From CAZLNO01 sp964561005 (GTDB lineage: Bacteria; Pseudomonadota; Alphaproteobacteria; Kiloniellales; Rhodovibrionaceae): 9,092 nucleotides of DNA. The notes beneath the pieces were generated by a model, which was not told where the DNA came from, did not search any database, and saw only the letters and a list, made by a program, of their open reading frames with translations. The stretch is from assembly GCA_964561005.1 (NCBI GenBank), contig CAZLNO010000128.1:1-9092 (forward strand), given 5' to 3'. Position 1 is the first letter of the stretch; the number at the start of each line of letters is the position of its first letter. Made by a program: the position numbers and the translations under genes. This document shows, piece after piece, positions 1 through 5,365 of this stretch.

Positions 1-174
1 GTCTCCCTTCCGTCAACAGAACACAGAGCGAACATTGTGCCCGAAAGCGGCGGATATGTCAATATTCCTATGAATGGGCTTAATCTCGGCGTGGACACAC
101 GACATCACTCGGGCATCGAATTGCGTTCGCAGACGGCAAACCCCGCACTTGAACCGGCATTCGCTATTCGCTAA
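1..174 (+). other. A+T-richer left edge, possible 3' end of a gene
   Basis: Frame 1 is open from the window edge to a TAA at 172-174, giving 57 residues that end in PALEPAFAIR. The opposite strand is also open over most of this stretch (about 273 down to 13). Neither translation resembles a family I know. Base composition here is clearly lower in G+C than the genes that follow. It may be the tail of a gene starting outside the window, a decayed remnant, or non-coding DNA. The minus-strand frame would overlap the start of the RelE-type toxin gene, so I favour the plus-strand reading if either is real. Confidence 0.2.
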
Positions 175-177
175 TTC
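149..177 (+). promoter_or_regulatory. weak candidate promoter/operator of the RelE-XRE pair
   Basis: TTGAAC (149-154) is followed after 17 bases by TAATTC (172-177), 26 bases before the toxin ATG. The -35 is fair and the -10 is poor. Two tandem copies of ATTCGCT (159-165 and 166-172) lie in the spacer, where an autoregulating antitoxin could bind. Toxin-antitoxin operons are generally autorepressed; the assignment here is inference. Confidence 0.25.
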
Positions 178-202
178 GGGGATGTCGATGGCGTAGGCGA
201 AG

Positions 203-463
203 ATGCGGATCGAGTACACCAAGACGGCGCGCAAGGCGCTGAAGACGCTGCCAAAGAGCGCCGCGAACCGCATCCTGGCCAGGATCGAGGCCTACGCCGC
301 CGAGCCCGGCGCCCAGGCGAACAACGTCCGCGCCCTGAAGGGCAAGCCAGGCTATCGCCTGCGCGTCGGCGATTACCGCGTGCTGTTCACGGTTGAGGGC
401 GATGCGGTCGAGGTCATGCTCGTTTACCGGGTCGGCCACCGGAAGGATGTCTACGATGACTGA
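203..463 (+). CDS. RelE/ParE-superfamily toxin
   Basis: This encodes an 86-residue basic protein of the RelE/ParE toxin fold, usual length for the family. The N-terminus (MRIEYTKTARKALKTLPK) is the typical first strand and helix. The centre carries an LKGKPGYRLRVGDYRVLF stretch (about residues 45-62), the family hallmark. The C-terminus ends in YRVGHRKDVYDD, where the His-Arg-Lys-Asp-Val-Tyr segment corresponds to the active-site tail of RelE-type mRNA interferases. Known family members cut mRNA on the ribosome or, in the ParE branch, inhibit gyrase; the HRKDVY tail favours RelE. The ATG at 203 gives a canonical N-terminus and is preceded by a modest purine-rich stretch (GGCGAAG). The stop overlaps the next gene by eight bases, so the toxin is encoded before its antitoxin, as in higBA-like modules. 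Confidence 0.9.
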   Translation: MRIEYTKTARKALKTLPKSAANRILARIEAYAAEPGAQANNVRALKGKPGYRLRVGDYRVLFTVEGDAVEVMLVYRVGHRKDVYDD

Positions 464-803
464 GAATACCGTCACCATCACGCGCGCGGAGTACGACGCG
501 CTGCTGGAGCGACTGGAAGACCTGGAGGCCTCGCTGGCGCTGCTGCGCGCCCGCCAGGAGGACGACGGCACCCGCATTCCCCACGAGGTCGTGACGGCGG
601 AAATCGCGGGCGACCACCCGGTGACGGCCTGGCGGAGGTACCGCGGCCTGACCGCCCGGCAGCTCGCCCGGGAGGCCGGCATCAGCCCGGCCTACCTGAG
701 CGAGATCGAGCGCGGCCGGAAGCCCGGCTCCGTCGACGCCTACCGGGCGCTCGCCCGCGTCCTGCGCGCCCCGATCGACGTCCTGGCACCGGAGCGCGGG
801 TAA
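456..803 (+). CDS. XRE-family HTH antitoxin of the RelE-type toxin
   Basis: This 115-residue protein has an acidic, probably coiled-coil N-terminal half (about residues 10-35, rich in Leu, Glu and Asp) and a C-terminal lambda-repressor-like HTH (about residues 57-110). The HTH core is LTARQLAREAGISPAYLSEI (65-84), followed by ERGRKPGSVD. I chose the ATG at 456 because GGAAGG (441-446) sits nine bases upstream; the in-frame ATGs at 393 and 447 lie inside the toxin gene, the latter too close to that site. The gene overlaps the toxin by eight bases (ATGACTGA), implying coupled translation. By analogy it neutralises the toxin through its N-terminal part and represses the operon through the HTH. 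It could also be a target of the ImmA-type peptidase encoded downstream, since that family often acts on XRE repressors, but nothing in the sequence proves this. Confidence 0.85.
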   Translation: MTENTVTITRAEYDALLERLEDLEASLALLRARQEDDGTRIPHEVVTAEIAGDHPVTAWRRYRGLTARQLAREAGISPAYLSEIERGRKPGSVDAYRALARVLRAPIDVLAPERG

Positions 804-842
804 TCCGCACAAGTGTCATTCCGGCCTGGCATTTGGCGGCAT

Positions 843-859
843 GTTCCGGGAATCGAACC
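843..859 (-). other. tRNA T-arm-like sequence, possible attachment-site scar
   Basis: Read on the minus strand, 859-843 gives GGTTCGATTCCCGGAAC, which matches the T-loop pattern of a tRNA, with GCCGCCA a few bases further on. The 5' half of the T-stem does not pair well (only about two pairs), the spacing to CCA is one base too long, and no D-arm or anticodon arm is visible, so this is not a functional tRNA. It could be the remnant of a tRNA 3' end left by integration, or chance. Confidence 0.2.
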
Positions 860-959
860 TTTGGGGGCATGGGAACGCCCTGGTGCGATGACTGTGGGGT
901 TGTTAAAACCGCCACCGGCACTGACTTTCTGGTGTCGGCTGCCCGTGGCTGGAGGCGTC

Positions 960-1433
960 ATGCGGATATTGCGTTGGCTTTTGACGGTCGTCCTCGGGGT
1001 GCTCGTCCTGCTGCAGGGATATTTCTTCGTCACGCGCGGCATGACGGCTCCGCCGAAGGGGTGGACCGGTGCCGAGCTCCTGACGATCGTCTTGATATGT
1101 TTGTCCGTGATGTTGGCGGTTCTGACGATCTTTTTGGCGGTGCTGGGCCTTTGGGGGTATAATCAAATCCGCGGCGCGGCCGAACGGCGCGCGCACGACA
1201 CCGCGGACGATGTGGCCAAGCGGGTGGCGGCCGATGTGGCGGTGTCCGCGGCGGCTCGGGAAGCGCAAGCCTACATGGAGGGCGGCACAGCCGGCGTTGC
1301 GCCGGAGGCTTCCGGGAGCCCGCCTGCATCCCCGACGAAGACGGGGGCTCGGGCGGACGAAAGGGGCGCCGACGCGGAAGCGCTTCGCCGGGAATTGGTG
1401 GAATCGGACGACGATCGGGAGGACGAGCGATGA
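960..1433 (+). CDS. small two-helix membrane protein, partner of the ImmA-type peptidase
   Basis: I do not recognise a named family. The 157-residue protein has two hydrophobic segments (about residues 5-23 and 40-65) joined by a short Pro/Lys/Gly-containing loop. A charged Ala-rich helix follows (about 70-105), then a Pro/Gly/Ser linker and a very acidic tail ending in ESDDDREDER. By the positive-inside rule both ends are probably cytoplasmic. I chose the ATG at 960 because GGAGG (951-955) lies just upstream and the protein then begins directly with the first membrane helix; the frame stays open back to 813 but the added residues look non-coding. Its stop overlaps the start of the metallopeptidase gene by four bases (ATGA), so the two are probably translated together. 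It may anchor the peptidase at the membrane, act as its substrate, or sense a signal for it; these are inferences. Confidence 0.7.
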   Translation: MRILRWLLTVVLGVLVLLQGYFFVTRGMTAPPKGWTGAELLTIVLICLSVMLAVLTIFLAVLGLWGYNQIRGAAERRAHDTADDVAKRVAADVAVSAAAREAQAYMEGGTAGVAPEASGSPPASPTKTGARADERGADAEALRRELVESDDDREDER

Positions 1434-1930
1434 CCCAGACCGCGCCGGTCTACCGCCCGCCGACCGCCGAGGTGATTGCGCGGCACCAAGCCGAGCTTCC
1501 AGTGGATGTCGAGGCCCTGGCGCGGGACTTCGGCATCGATCTCAGGTATGTCGATTTCGGCACCTTGGACATCGCCGGCAAGCTCGAACGCCGGGAACGG
1601 GCGCCTGGCGACTATGCCTACATGATCCTGGTCAACCGCCGACATGGCGAGCGCCGCAAGCGGTTCACGATCGCCCACGAGATCGCCCACTACGTCCTCC
1701 ACCGCCACTTGATGGAGGACGAGATCGTCGACGACACGATGTACCGGAGCAACCTGCGCAACGAGTACGAGCGCGAGGCCGACAGCTTCGCCGCGGACAT
1801 CCTGCTGCCGCCGAGCGTCGTGAAGCGGGAGTACCGGAAAAATCCCGCCCTGCATCCCCTGGCGGAGACGTTCAACGTCTCCGAGGCGGCGCTGCGCATC
1901 CGCCTGAAGCAGCTCGGCGTCAGAGCCTGA
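1430..1930 (+). CDS. ImmA/IrrE-family zinc metallopeptidase
   Basis: This 166-residue protein belongs to the ImmA/IrrE peptidase family. It carries the zinc motif HEIAH at residues 83-87 within RFTIAHEIAHYVLH, and the downstream EREADSFAADILLP segment (114-127) that supplies the third ligand (probably E116) and the typical substrate-side helix. The C-terminus (LAETFNVSEAALRIRLKQLG) is the family's usual helix-turn-helix-like end. Known members cleave XRE/Cro-type repressors to release mobile-element genes or stress responses (ImmA of ICEBs1, IrrE/PprI of Deinococcus). Length is normal for the short form, with no extra sensor domain. It overlaps the membrane-protein gene by four bases. The nearest visible candidate substrate is the XRE antitoxin encoded at 456-803. 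The family call is firm; the substrate is unknown. Confidence 0.92.
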   Translation: MTQTAPVYRPPTAEVIARHQAELPVDVEALARDFGIDLRYVDFGTLDIAGKLERRERAPGDYAYMILVNRRHGERRKRFTIAHEIAHYVLHRHLMEDEIVDDTMYRSNLRNEYEREADSFAADILLPPSVVKREYRKNPALHPLAETFNVSEAALRIRLKQLGVRA

Positions 1931-2040
1931 GCGGCCCGCCGGCCAAATCGCGGCGCGGGTCGGCTGGTTTCGCGAGGCAAGCCGCCACTGCGCGGCCGAC
2001 GTGCTCCGCCAATCCGGTCCAGGGTCTTGGCGCACGACAC
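1931..2040. other. 110-base gap between convergent genes
   Basis: This lies between the stops of the metallopeptidase gene and the converging minus-strand 194-residue gene. It is GC-rich, with short CCGCCGG/CCGGCC-like self-complementary words but no convincing hairpin followed by a T-run on either strand. I see no gene in it. Confidence 0.4.
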
Positions 2041-2625
2041 TCAGGTTGCAAGCCCGACCTCGGCATGGCGCGCGTCAGCGACCCGGCGCACATAATCGGC
2101 CAGCACATCGACGATGCCCGGATCCCCCACGTCGCCCAGCAGATATCGCCGACGCTCCAGACCGGCGATGTAGACGCGCGGCCAGTCCTTCAGGTTGTGG
2201 TCGAGGATTTCCTGCTTGCGGCTTTGCAACCGGCTGCCGCCGCCGAGCTTGCCGCTGTGCGTGATGTACACTTGGCCCTCGCTGTCGGTGACGAAGGCGC
2301 CATGGACGAAGCGGTTGATGCCTTCGTGCGGCGGGTTGGTTTCCACCGCGATATGGAGGATGGGTGTATCGCCCGGATGCTGAACGCCGAACAGAATCCA
2401 GAACCGCGCATTGTGGTCCCGCCGCCCGTCCTTCTGCGAGGGTGGTTGTTCGACGAAGGTGCCCCAGATGCGTCGGTCCTCGTGCCAGAAGACGTCCAAT
2501 TCGACGGACTGCGGCCGAAAGCCCACGCGCTTGCGATACGCTCGCGCGCCCCGGCAGAAGGAAGACTCATAGGTCCGGAACGCGGCGAAACTTCGGTCGC
2601 GATCGGTGACGAGCCGGAAAGTCAT
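2041..2625 (-). CDS. unrecognised 194-residue protein
   Basis: I do not recognise this protein with confidence. It is soluble and has no signal peptide or membrane segment. Residues 40-60 (SVELDVFWHEDRRIWGTF) and 74-95 (RFWILFGVQHP...HIAVET) look like beta strands. Residues 102-130 include GAFVTDSEGQVYITHSGK followed by LGGG, an alternating pattern typical of a small beta-rich recognition domain. The C-terminal 50 residues look helical. The SGKLGGG-type end of the strand block reminds me of short N-terminal domains in some McrA/McrB-like restriction proteins, but I cannot verify that and do not assign it. The ATG at 2625 has a purine-rich GGGAAGAAGAAG just upstream. It starts 24 bases after the stop of the broken 99-codon gene, so the two form an operon. 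Its position between toxin-antitoxin modules suggests an accessory role. Confidence 0.7.
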   Translation of the reverse strand: MTFRLVTDRDRSFAAFRTYESSFCRGARAYRKRVGFRPQSVELDVFWHEDRRIWGTFVEQPPSQKDGRRDHNARFWILFGVQHPGDTPILHIAVETNPPHEGINRFVHGAFVTDSEGQVYITHSGKLGGGSRLQSRKQEILDHNLKDWPRVYIAGLERRRYLLGDVGDPGIVDVLADYVRRVADARHAEVGLAT

Positions 2626-2649
2626 CTTCTTCTTCCCTGTTCCGGGGCG

Positions 2650-2949
2650 TCATTGCGGGTCCAATGCCAAGCGAAAGCGGTTGCCGCCAAGCGGGGTCAG
2701 CTCGAATGTCGGCGGATTGCCCTTCGGCCAGGGTGCGAGGCCACGGGCGAAAAGCGCGTCGCGGATGGCGTGCCCGCGAACCTCCGGACACTTTCGCCAG
2801 AAACTCGCCTGGATGGGGAAGACCTGTTCTTGTCCATCCATTTCCAACACGACACTTGACAAGTTCGGATCGAAATATTGCTTTCTGTTTGTAATTCCGA
2901 TACGAAGACCGTACCCGGCTTGACCATTCGTTCAAGCTGTCACTTTCAT
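2650..2949 (-). pseudogene. 99-codon gene interrupted by in-frame TGA at codon 6
   Basis: A good start (ATG at 2949, GGAGGG at 2960-2955, five-base spacing) opens a frame reading MKVTA, then TGA (2934-2932), then continues without another stop to 2650. After the TGA the translation reads like a normal protein: TNGQAGYGLRIGITNRKQYF (codons 7-26), then FWRKCPEVRGHAIRDALFAR (50-69), GLAPWPKGNPPTFELTPLGG (70-89) and NRFRLALDPQ. A single C-to-T change on the plus strand at 2932 would turn a TGG Trp codon into this TGA. The next in-frame start is a TTG at 2862 with no clear ribosome site, which would remove the first 29 codons, including conserved-looking sequence. The function is unknown. I read it as a recent pseudogene, an N-terminally truncated product, or a sequencing error; TGA is a normal stop elsewhere in the window (for example the ImmA-type and hslV genes), so recoding is unlikely. 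Confidence 0.6.
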
Positions 2950-2978
2950 AGTCGCCCTCCAATTTAAATTTTCTGGTA

Positions 2979-3007
2979 ACTATATCGGACCGTGAAATTC
3001 TCTACAA
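2979..3007 (-). promoter_or_regulatory. candidate sigma-70 promoter for the minus-strand pair
   Basis: On the minus strand TTGTAG (3007-3002), a 17-base spacer and TATAGT (2984-2979) precede the ATG at 2949. The -10 matches the consensus at five of six bases and the -35 at the first three. Transcription would start near 2972, giving a leader of about 23 bases that contains the GGAGGG site. The surrounding DNA is A+T-rich, as expected for a promoter. Confidence 0.45.
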
Positions 3008-3054
3008 GCCCTCGAACGGAGCCGCATAGGGGCGTAGAGCAGCCGCCGCCGTTT

Positions 3055-3096
3055 GGCGGGTTGCCTGCGGCGAACCCGCCTTACGGGCTTACGGGC
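3055..3096. repeat. stem-loop with tandem TTACGGGC
   Basis: GGCGGGTT (3055-3062) pairs with AACCCGCC (3073-3080); the stem extends inward through GCC/GGC with one bulged G, leaving a TGC loop. It is followed by two tandem copies of TTACGGGC (3081-3088, 3089-3096). It lies in the 280-base divergent gap between the minus-strand pair and mazE. It has no following T-run, so it looks more like a dispersed palindromic repeat than a terminator. Confidence 0.4.
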
Positions 3097-3176
3097 TATA
3101 TTGAGTTTTGAAATCCAATCCAAGCAGCCCACATTGTGCGGTTTCGCATGGCAAGCCACCGCCTCGCCAAGAAACC

Positions 3177-3213
3177 TTGACGCGCAGCCCTTGTGTATCC
3201 ACAACGTAATTAC
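3177..3213 (+). promoter_or_regulatory. candidate promoter and operator of the mazE-mazF pair
   Basis: A good -35, TTGACG (3177-3182), is followed by the near-palindrome TTGTGTATCCACAA (3191-3204) and the perfect palindrome GTAATTAC (3206-3213), ending 16 bases before the mazE ATG. No standard -10 occurs at 16-18 bases from the -35. AbrB-fold MazE proteins repress their own operons through palindromes over the promoter, so these are natural candidate sites. The assignment rests on symmetry and position only. Confidence 0.4.
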
Positions 3214-3229
3214 AACAGGAGCGAGGGCG

Positions 3230-3481
3230 ATGAAGGCGAAGCTGGTGCGGATCGGCAATTCCAAGGGTGTGCGCCTGCCGGCGTCGGTCATCAAGGCCTG
3301 CGGGTTCGGCGATGAGCTGGACATGCGGGTGGAGAACGGCGTGGTGGTGCTCGCGCCCGCGCGTGGGGTGCGCGAGGGGTGGTCGGACGCGTTCGAGAAG
3401 ATGGCGGCGGCCGGCGATGACGCGCCGATCCTGCCCGACACGCTGGAAAACGACTTCGACGCCGAGGACTGGCGCTGGTGA
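3230..3481 (+). CDS. mazE: MazE/AbrB-family antitoxin
   Basis: This 83-residue protein starts with the SpoVT/AbrB swapped-hairpin DNA-binding domain. MKAKLVRIGNSKGVRLPASV (residues 1-20) contains the MazE signature IGNSKGVRLP (8-17), and the domain runs to about residue 45. The acidic C-terminal tail (about 55-83, with several Asp/Glu and ending DAEDWRW) is the usual flexible toxin-binding arm. I chose the ATG at 3230 because AGGAGCGAGGG lies directly upstream and the product then has the normal family length; the open frame extends back to 3053 without support. Its stop overlaps the toxin start by four bases (GTGA). It should bind and inhibit the neighbouring MazF-type toxin and repress the operon. 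Confidence 0.9.
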   Translation: MKAKLVRIGNSKGVRLPASVIKACGFGDELDMRVENGVVVLAPARGVREGWSDAFEKMAAAGDDAPILPDTLENDFDAEDWRW

Positions 3482-3810
3482 CGCAGGTGCGACGGTATGA
3501 CGTCTACCTCGTCGACCTGGACCCGACCCAGGGATCGGAAATCCGCAAGACGCGGCCCTGCGTCATCGTCTCGCCCGACGAGATGAACCGCCACATCCGC
3601 ACCGTCATCATCGCCCCGATGACCTCGGCGGGCCGCGACTACCCCACCCGCGTGAACCTCACTTTCCAACGGAAGAAGGGACAGGTCGTCCTCGACCAGG
3701 TCCGCACAGTGGACAAGACGCGCCTCGTCAAACGCCTCGGCGCCTTGCCCGCGCCGCGCGCCCGCGAGGTGGCCGGCGTCCTCCAGGACATGTTCGCGTA
3801 CGAGGGTTGA
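3478..3810 (+). CDS. mazF: MazF/PemK-family endoribonuclease toxin
   Basis: This 110-residue protein has the full MazF/PemK layout. The N-terminal strand RRYDVYLVDLDPTQGSEIRK (residues 5-24) is followed by TRPCVIVSP (25-33), with R26 at the position of the catalytic arginine, then IIAPMTS (44-50), with T49 and S50 at the position of the catalytic threonine. VVLDQVRTVDKTRL (70-83) is the conserved second half of the fold. Known members cut single-stranded mRNA at short motifs independently of ribosomes. The start is a GTG inside the last codons of mazE, giving a four-base overlap and translational coupling; no other start gives the complete first strand. The gene looks intact and is the normal length. 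Confidence 0.93.
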   Translation: MTQVRRYDVYLVDLDPTQGSEIRKTRPCVIVSPDEMNRHIRTVIIAPMTSAGRDYPTRVNLTFQRKKGQVVLDQVRTVDKTRLVKRLGALPAPRAREVAGVLQDMFAYEG

Positions 3811-3895
3811 GTCGGCGGAACCCTCGCGGCACTGCCTGCTTCATTTGACCGAAGCCGTGCTGGCGCTGTCGGCGGGCGGCGTTTCCTGGCGCGGC

Positions 3896-3958
3896 GGCCC
3901 CCACCCCGGCCCTCCCCCGCACGCGGGGGAGGGAGTTTGTCGGAGCCGGGTGGGGGCC
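3896..3958. repeat. long GC-rich palindrome between convergent mazF and hslU
   Basis: An inner perfect stem CCCTCCCCCGC (3910-3920) / GCGGGGGAGGG (3923-3933) has a two-base centre. It is enclosed by an imperfect outer pair, GGCCCCCACCCCGGC (3896-3910) and GCCGGGTGGGGGCC (3945-3958), which differ by one C. This CCCCACCCC-CCTCCCCCGC-type palindrome resembles dispersed intergenic repeats common in alphaproteobacteria (established pattern, recognised by eye). Sitting between two converging genes it may act as a bidirectional terminator, although no T-run is evident. Confidence 0.6.
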
Positions 3959-3979
3959 ACGGCGGTGCGGGCGCCGTCG

Positions 3980-5365
3980 CTACAAAATAAACTTGCTCAG
4001 GTCCGAGTCCTTCGCCAGTTCCGCCACCTGCTCGCGCACGTAGTCGGCGTCGATGGTGATCTGCTCGCCGGCGCGGTCGGTGGCGGTGTAGGAGATCTCG
4101 TCCAAAAGGCGCTCCAGCACGGTGTGCAGGCGCCGGGCGCCGATGTTCTCGACCGAGGCGTTGATCTCGGCGGCCAGGTCGGCCAGCGCGTCGATCGCGT
4201 CCTCGGTGAAGTCCAGCGTCACCTCCTCGGTCGCCATCAGGGCGCGGTACTGCTTGATCAGGCTGTTGTCCGGCTCGGTCAGGATGCGCTTGAAGTCGTC
4301 GCGGGTGAGCGCGCGCAGCTCCACCCGGATCGGCAGGCGGCCCTGCAATTCCGGCAGCAGGTCCGAGGGCTTGGCGTAGTGGAAGGCGCCGGAGGCGATG
4401 AACAGGATGTGGTCGGTCTTCACCGCGCCGTGCTTGGTGGACACCGTGGTGCCCTCGATCAGCGGCAGGAGGTCGCGCTGCACGCCCTCGCGGCTGACGT
4501 CGCCGCCGGTGCGCTCGCTGCGCACGGTGATCTTGTCCAGCTCGTCCAGGAAGACGATGCCGTTGTTCTCCACCGCGCCGATCGCCTCGTGGGTGAGGGT
4601 TTCCTGGTCGAGCAGGTTGTCGGCCTCCTCCTCGACCAGCTTGTCGCGCGCCTCGGCCACCTTCAGCTTGCGCGGCTTCTGCCGGCCGCCGAAGGCCTTG
4701 CCCAGGATGTCGTTGAGGTTGATCATGCCCATCTGGCTGCCGGGCATGCCGGGGATGTCCATCGTCGGCATCTGCAGCCCGCCGCTGTCCTCCAGGCTGA
4801 CCTCCACCTCGCGGTCGTCGAGCTGGCCGGCGCGCAGCATGCGGCGGAACTTGTTGCGCGTCTCCGCCTGCGCGTTCTCGCCCACCAGGGCGTCCAGCAG
4901 GCGCTCCTCGGCGTTCAGCTCGGCGCGCGCCTGCACCTGCTTGCGCATGCGCTCGCGCGTCTGGTGCAGCGCCACCTCCACGAGGTCGCGCACGATCTGC
5001 TCCACGTCGCGGCCGACATAGCCGACCTCGGTGAACTTCGTCGCCTCGACCTTGAGGAAGGGCGCGTCGGCCAGCTTCGCCAGGCGGCGGGCGATCTCGG
5101 TCTTGCCCACGCCGGTGGGGCCGATCATCAGGATGTTCTTCGGCAGCACCTCCTCGCGCAGGTCGTCGGGAAGCTGCTGCCGGCGCCAGCGGTTGCGCAG
5201 GGCGATGGCCACCGCGCGCTTGGCCTCGCGCTGGCCGATGACGTAGCGGTCCAGCTCGGAGACGATCTCGCGCGGGGAGAAGGTCGCGCGGCCGCCCGCC
5301 TGCTTGGCATGGCCTTGGGACTCGGCGGGCGCGGCCGCCTGGGGTTCGGCGCTGTCAGCGGGCAT
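3980..5365 (-). CDS. hslU: HslU, ATPase unfoldase subunit of the HslVU protease
   Basis: HslU is the AAA+ hexamer that unfolds substrates and feeds them into HslV in the cytoplasm. Visible features of the 461-residue protein are the N-terminal SPREIVSELDRYVIGQ (about 30-45), Walker A GPTGVGKT (82-89), the pore loop GYVG (115-118), the inserted I-domain (about 130-250), Walker B IVFLDELD (270-277), and the C-terminal tail ending SDLSKFIL, which docks between HslV subunits and activates it. It is slightly longer than usual because of about 27 extra Ala/Glu/Gly-rich residues before the conserved start. The ATG at 5365 lies inside hslV, giving an 11-base overlap; a later start is possible but no better ATG precedes SPREIV. 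A long open frame on the opposite strand (3845-5383) is a high-GC shadow. Confidence 0.98.
   Translation of the reverse strand: MPADSAEPQAAAPAESQGHAKQAGGRATFSPREIVSELDRYVIGQREAKRAVAIALRNRWRRQQLPDDLREEVLPKNILMIGPTGVGKTEIARRLAKLADAPFLKVEATKFTEVGYVGRDVEQIVRDLVEVALHQTRERMRKQVQARAELNAEERLLDALVGENAQAETRNKFRRMLRAGQLDDREVEVSLEDSGGLQMPTMDIPGMPGSQMGMINLNDILGKAFGGRQKPRKLKVAEARDKLVEEEADNLLDQETLTHEAIGAVENNGIVFLDELDKITVRSERTGGDVSREGVQRDLLPLIEGTTVSTKHGAVKTDHILFIASGAFHYAKPSDLLPELQGRLPIRVELRALTRDDFKRILTEPDNSLIKQYRALMATEEVTLDFTEDAIDALADLAAEINASVENIGARRLHTVLERLLDEISYTATDRAGEQITIDADYVREQVAELAKDSDLSKFIL

Noticed and set aside
13..273. 86-codon minus-strand open frame with several Cys
   Set aside because: Its start lies inside the RelE-type toxin gene and the sequence matches no family I know; the CxxC-like pattern alone is not enough.
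1210..2859. 549-codon plus-strand open frame
   Set aside because: It crosses the metallopeptidase gene in another frame and then runs antisense to the minus-strand pair; no protein-like motif is seen.
2697..2927. ATG-started minus-strand frame (MVKPGTVFVSELQTESN) as the true start of the broken gene
   Set aside because: It is in a different frame from the protein-like sequence of the 99-codon gene and turns Arg/Ser-rich after about 30 codons. A frameshift explanation would need more changes than the single TGA.
2932..2934. Selenocysteine or Trp recoding of the TGA
   Set aside because: No SECIS-like hairpin is evident just downstream, position 6 of a small protein is not a known selenoprotein context, and TGA is used as a normal stop by several genes in the window.
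3055..3096. CRISPR-like repeat
   Set aside because: There is only one hairpin and two eight-base tandem copies, with no spacer-repeat periodicity.
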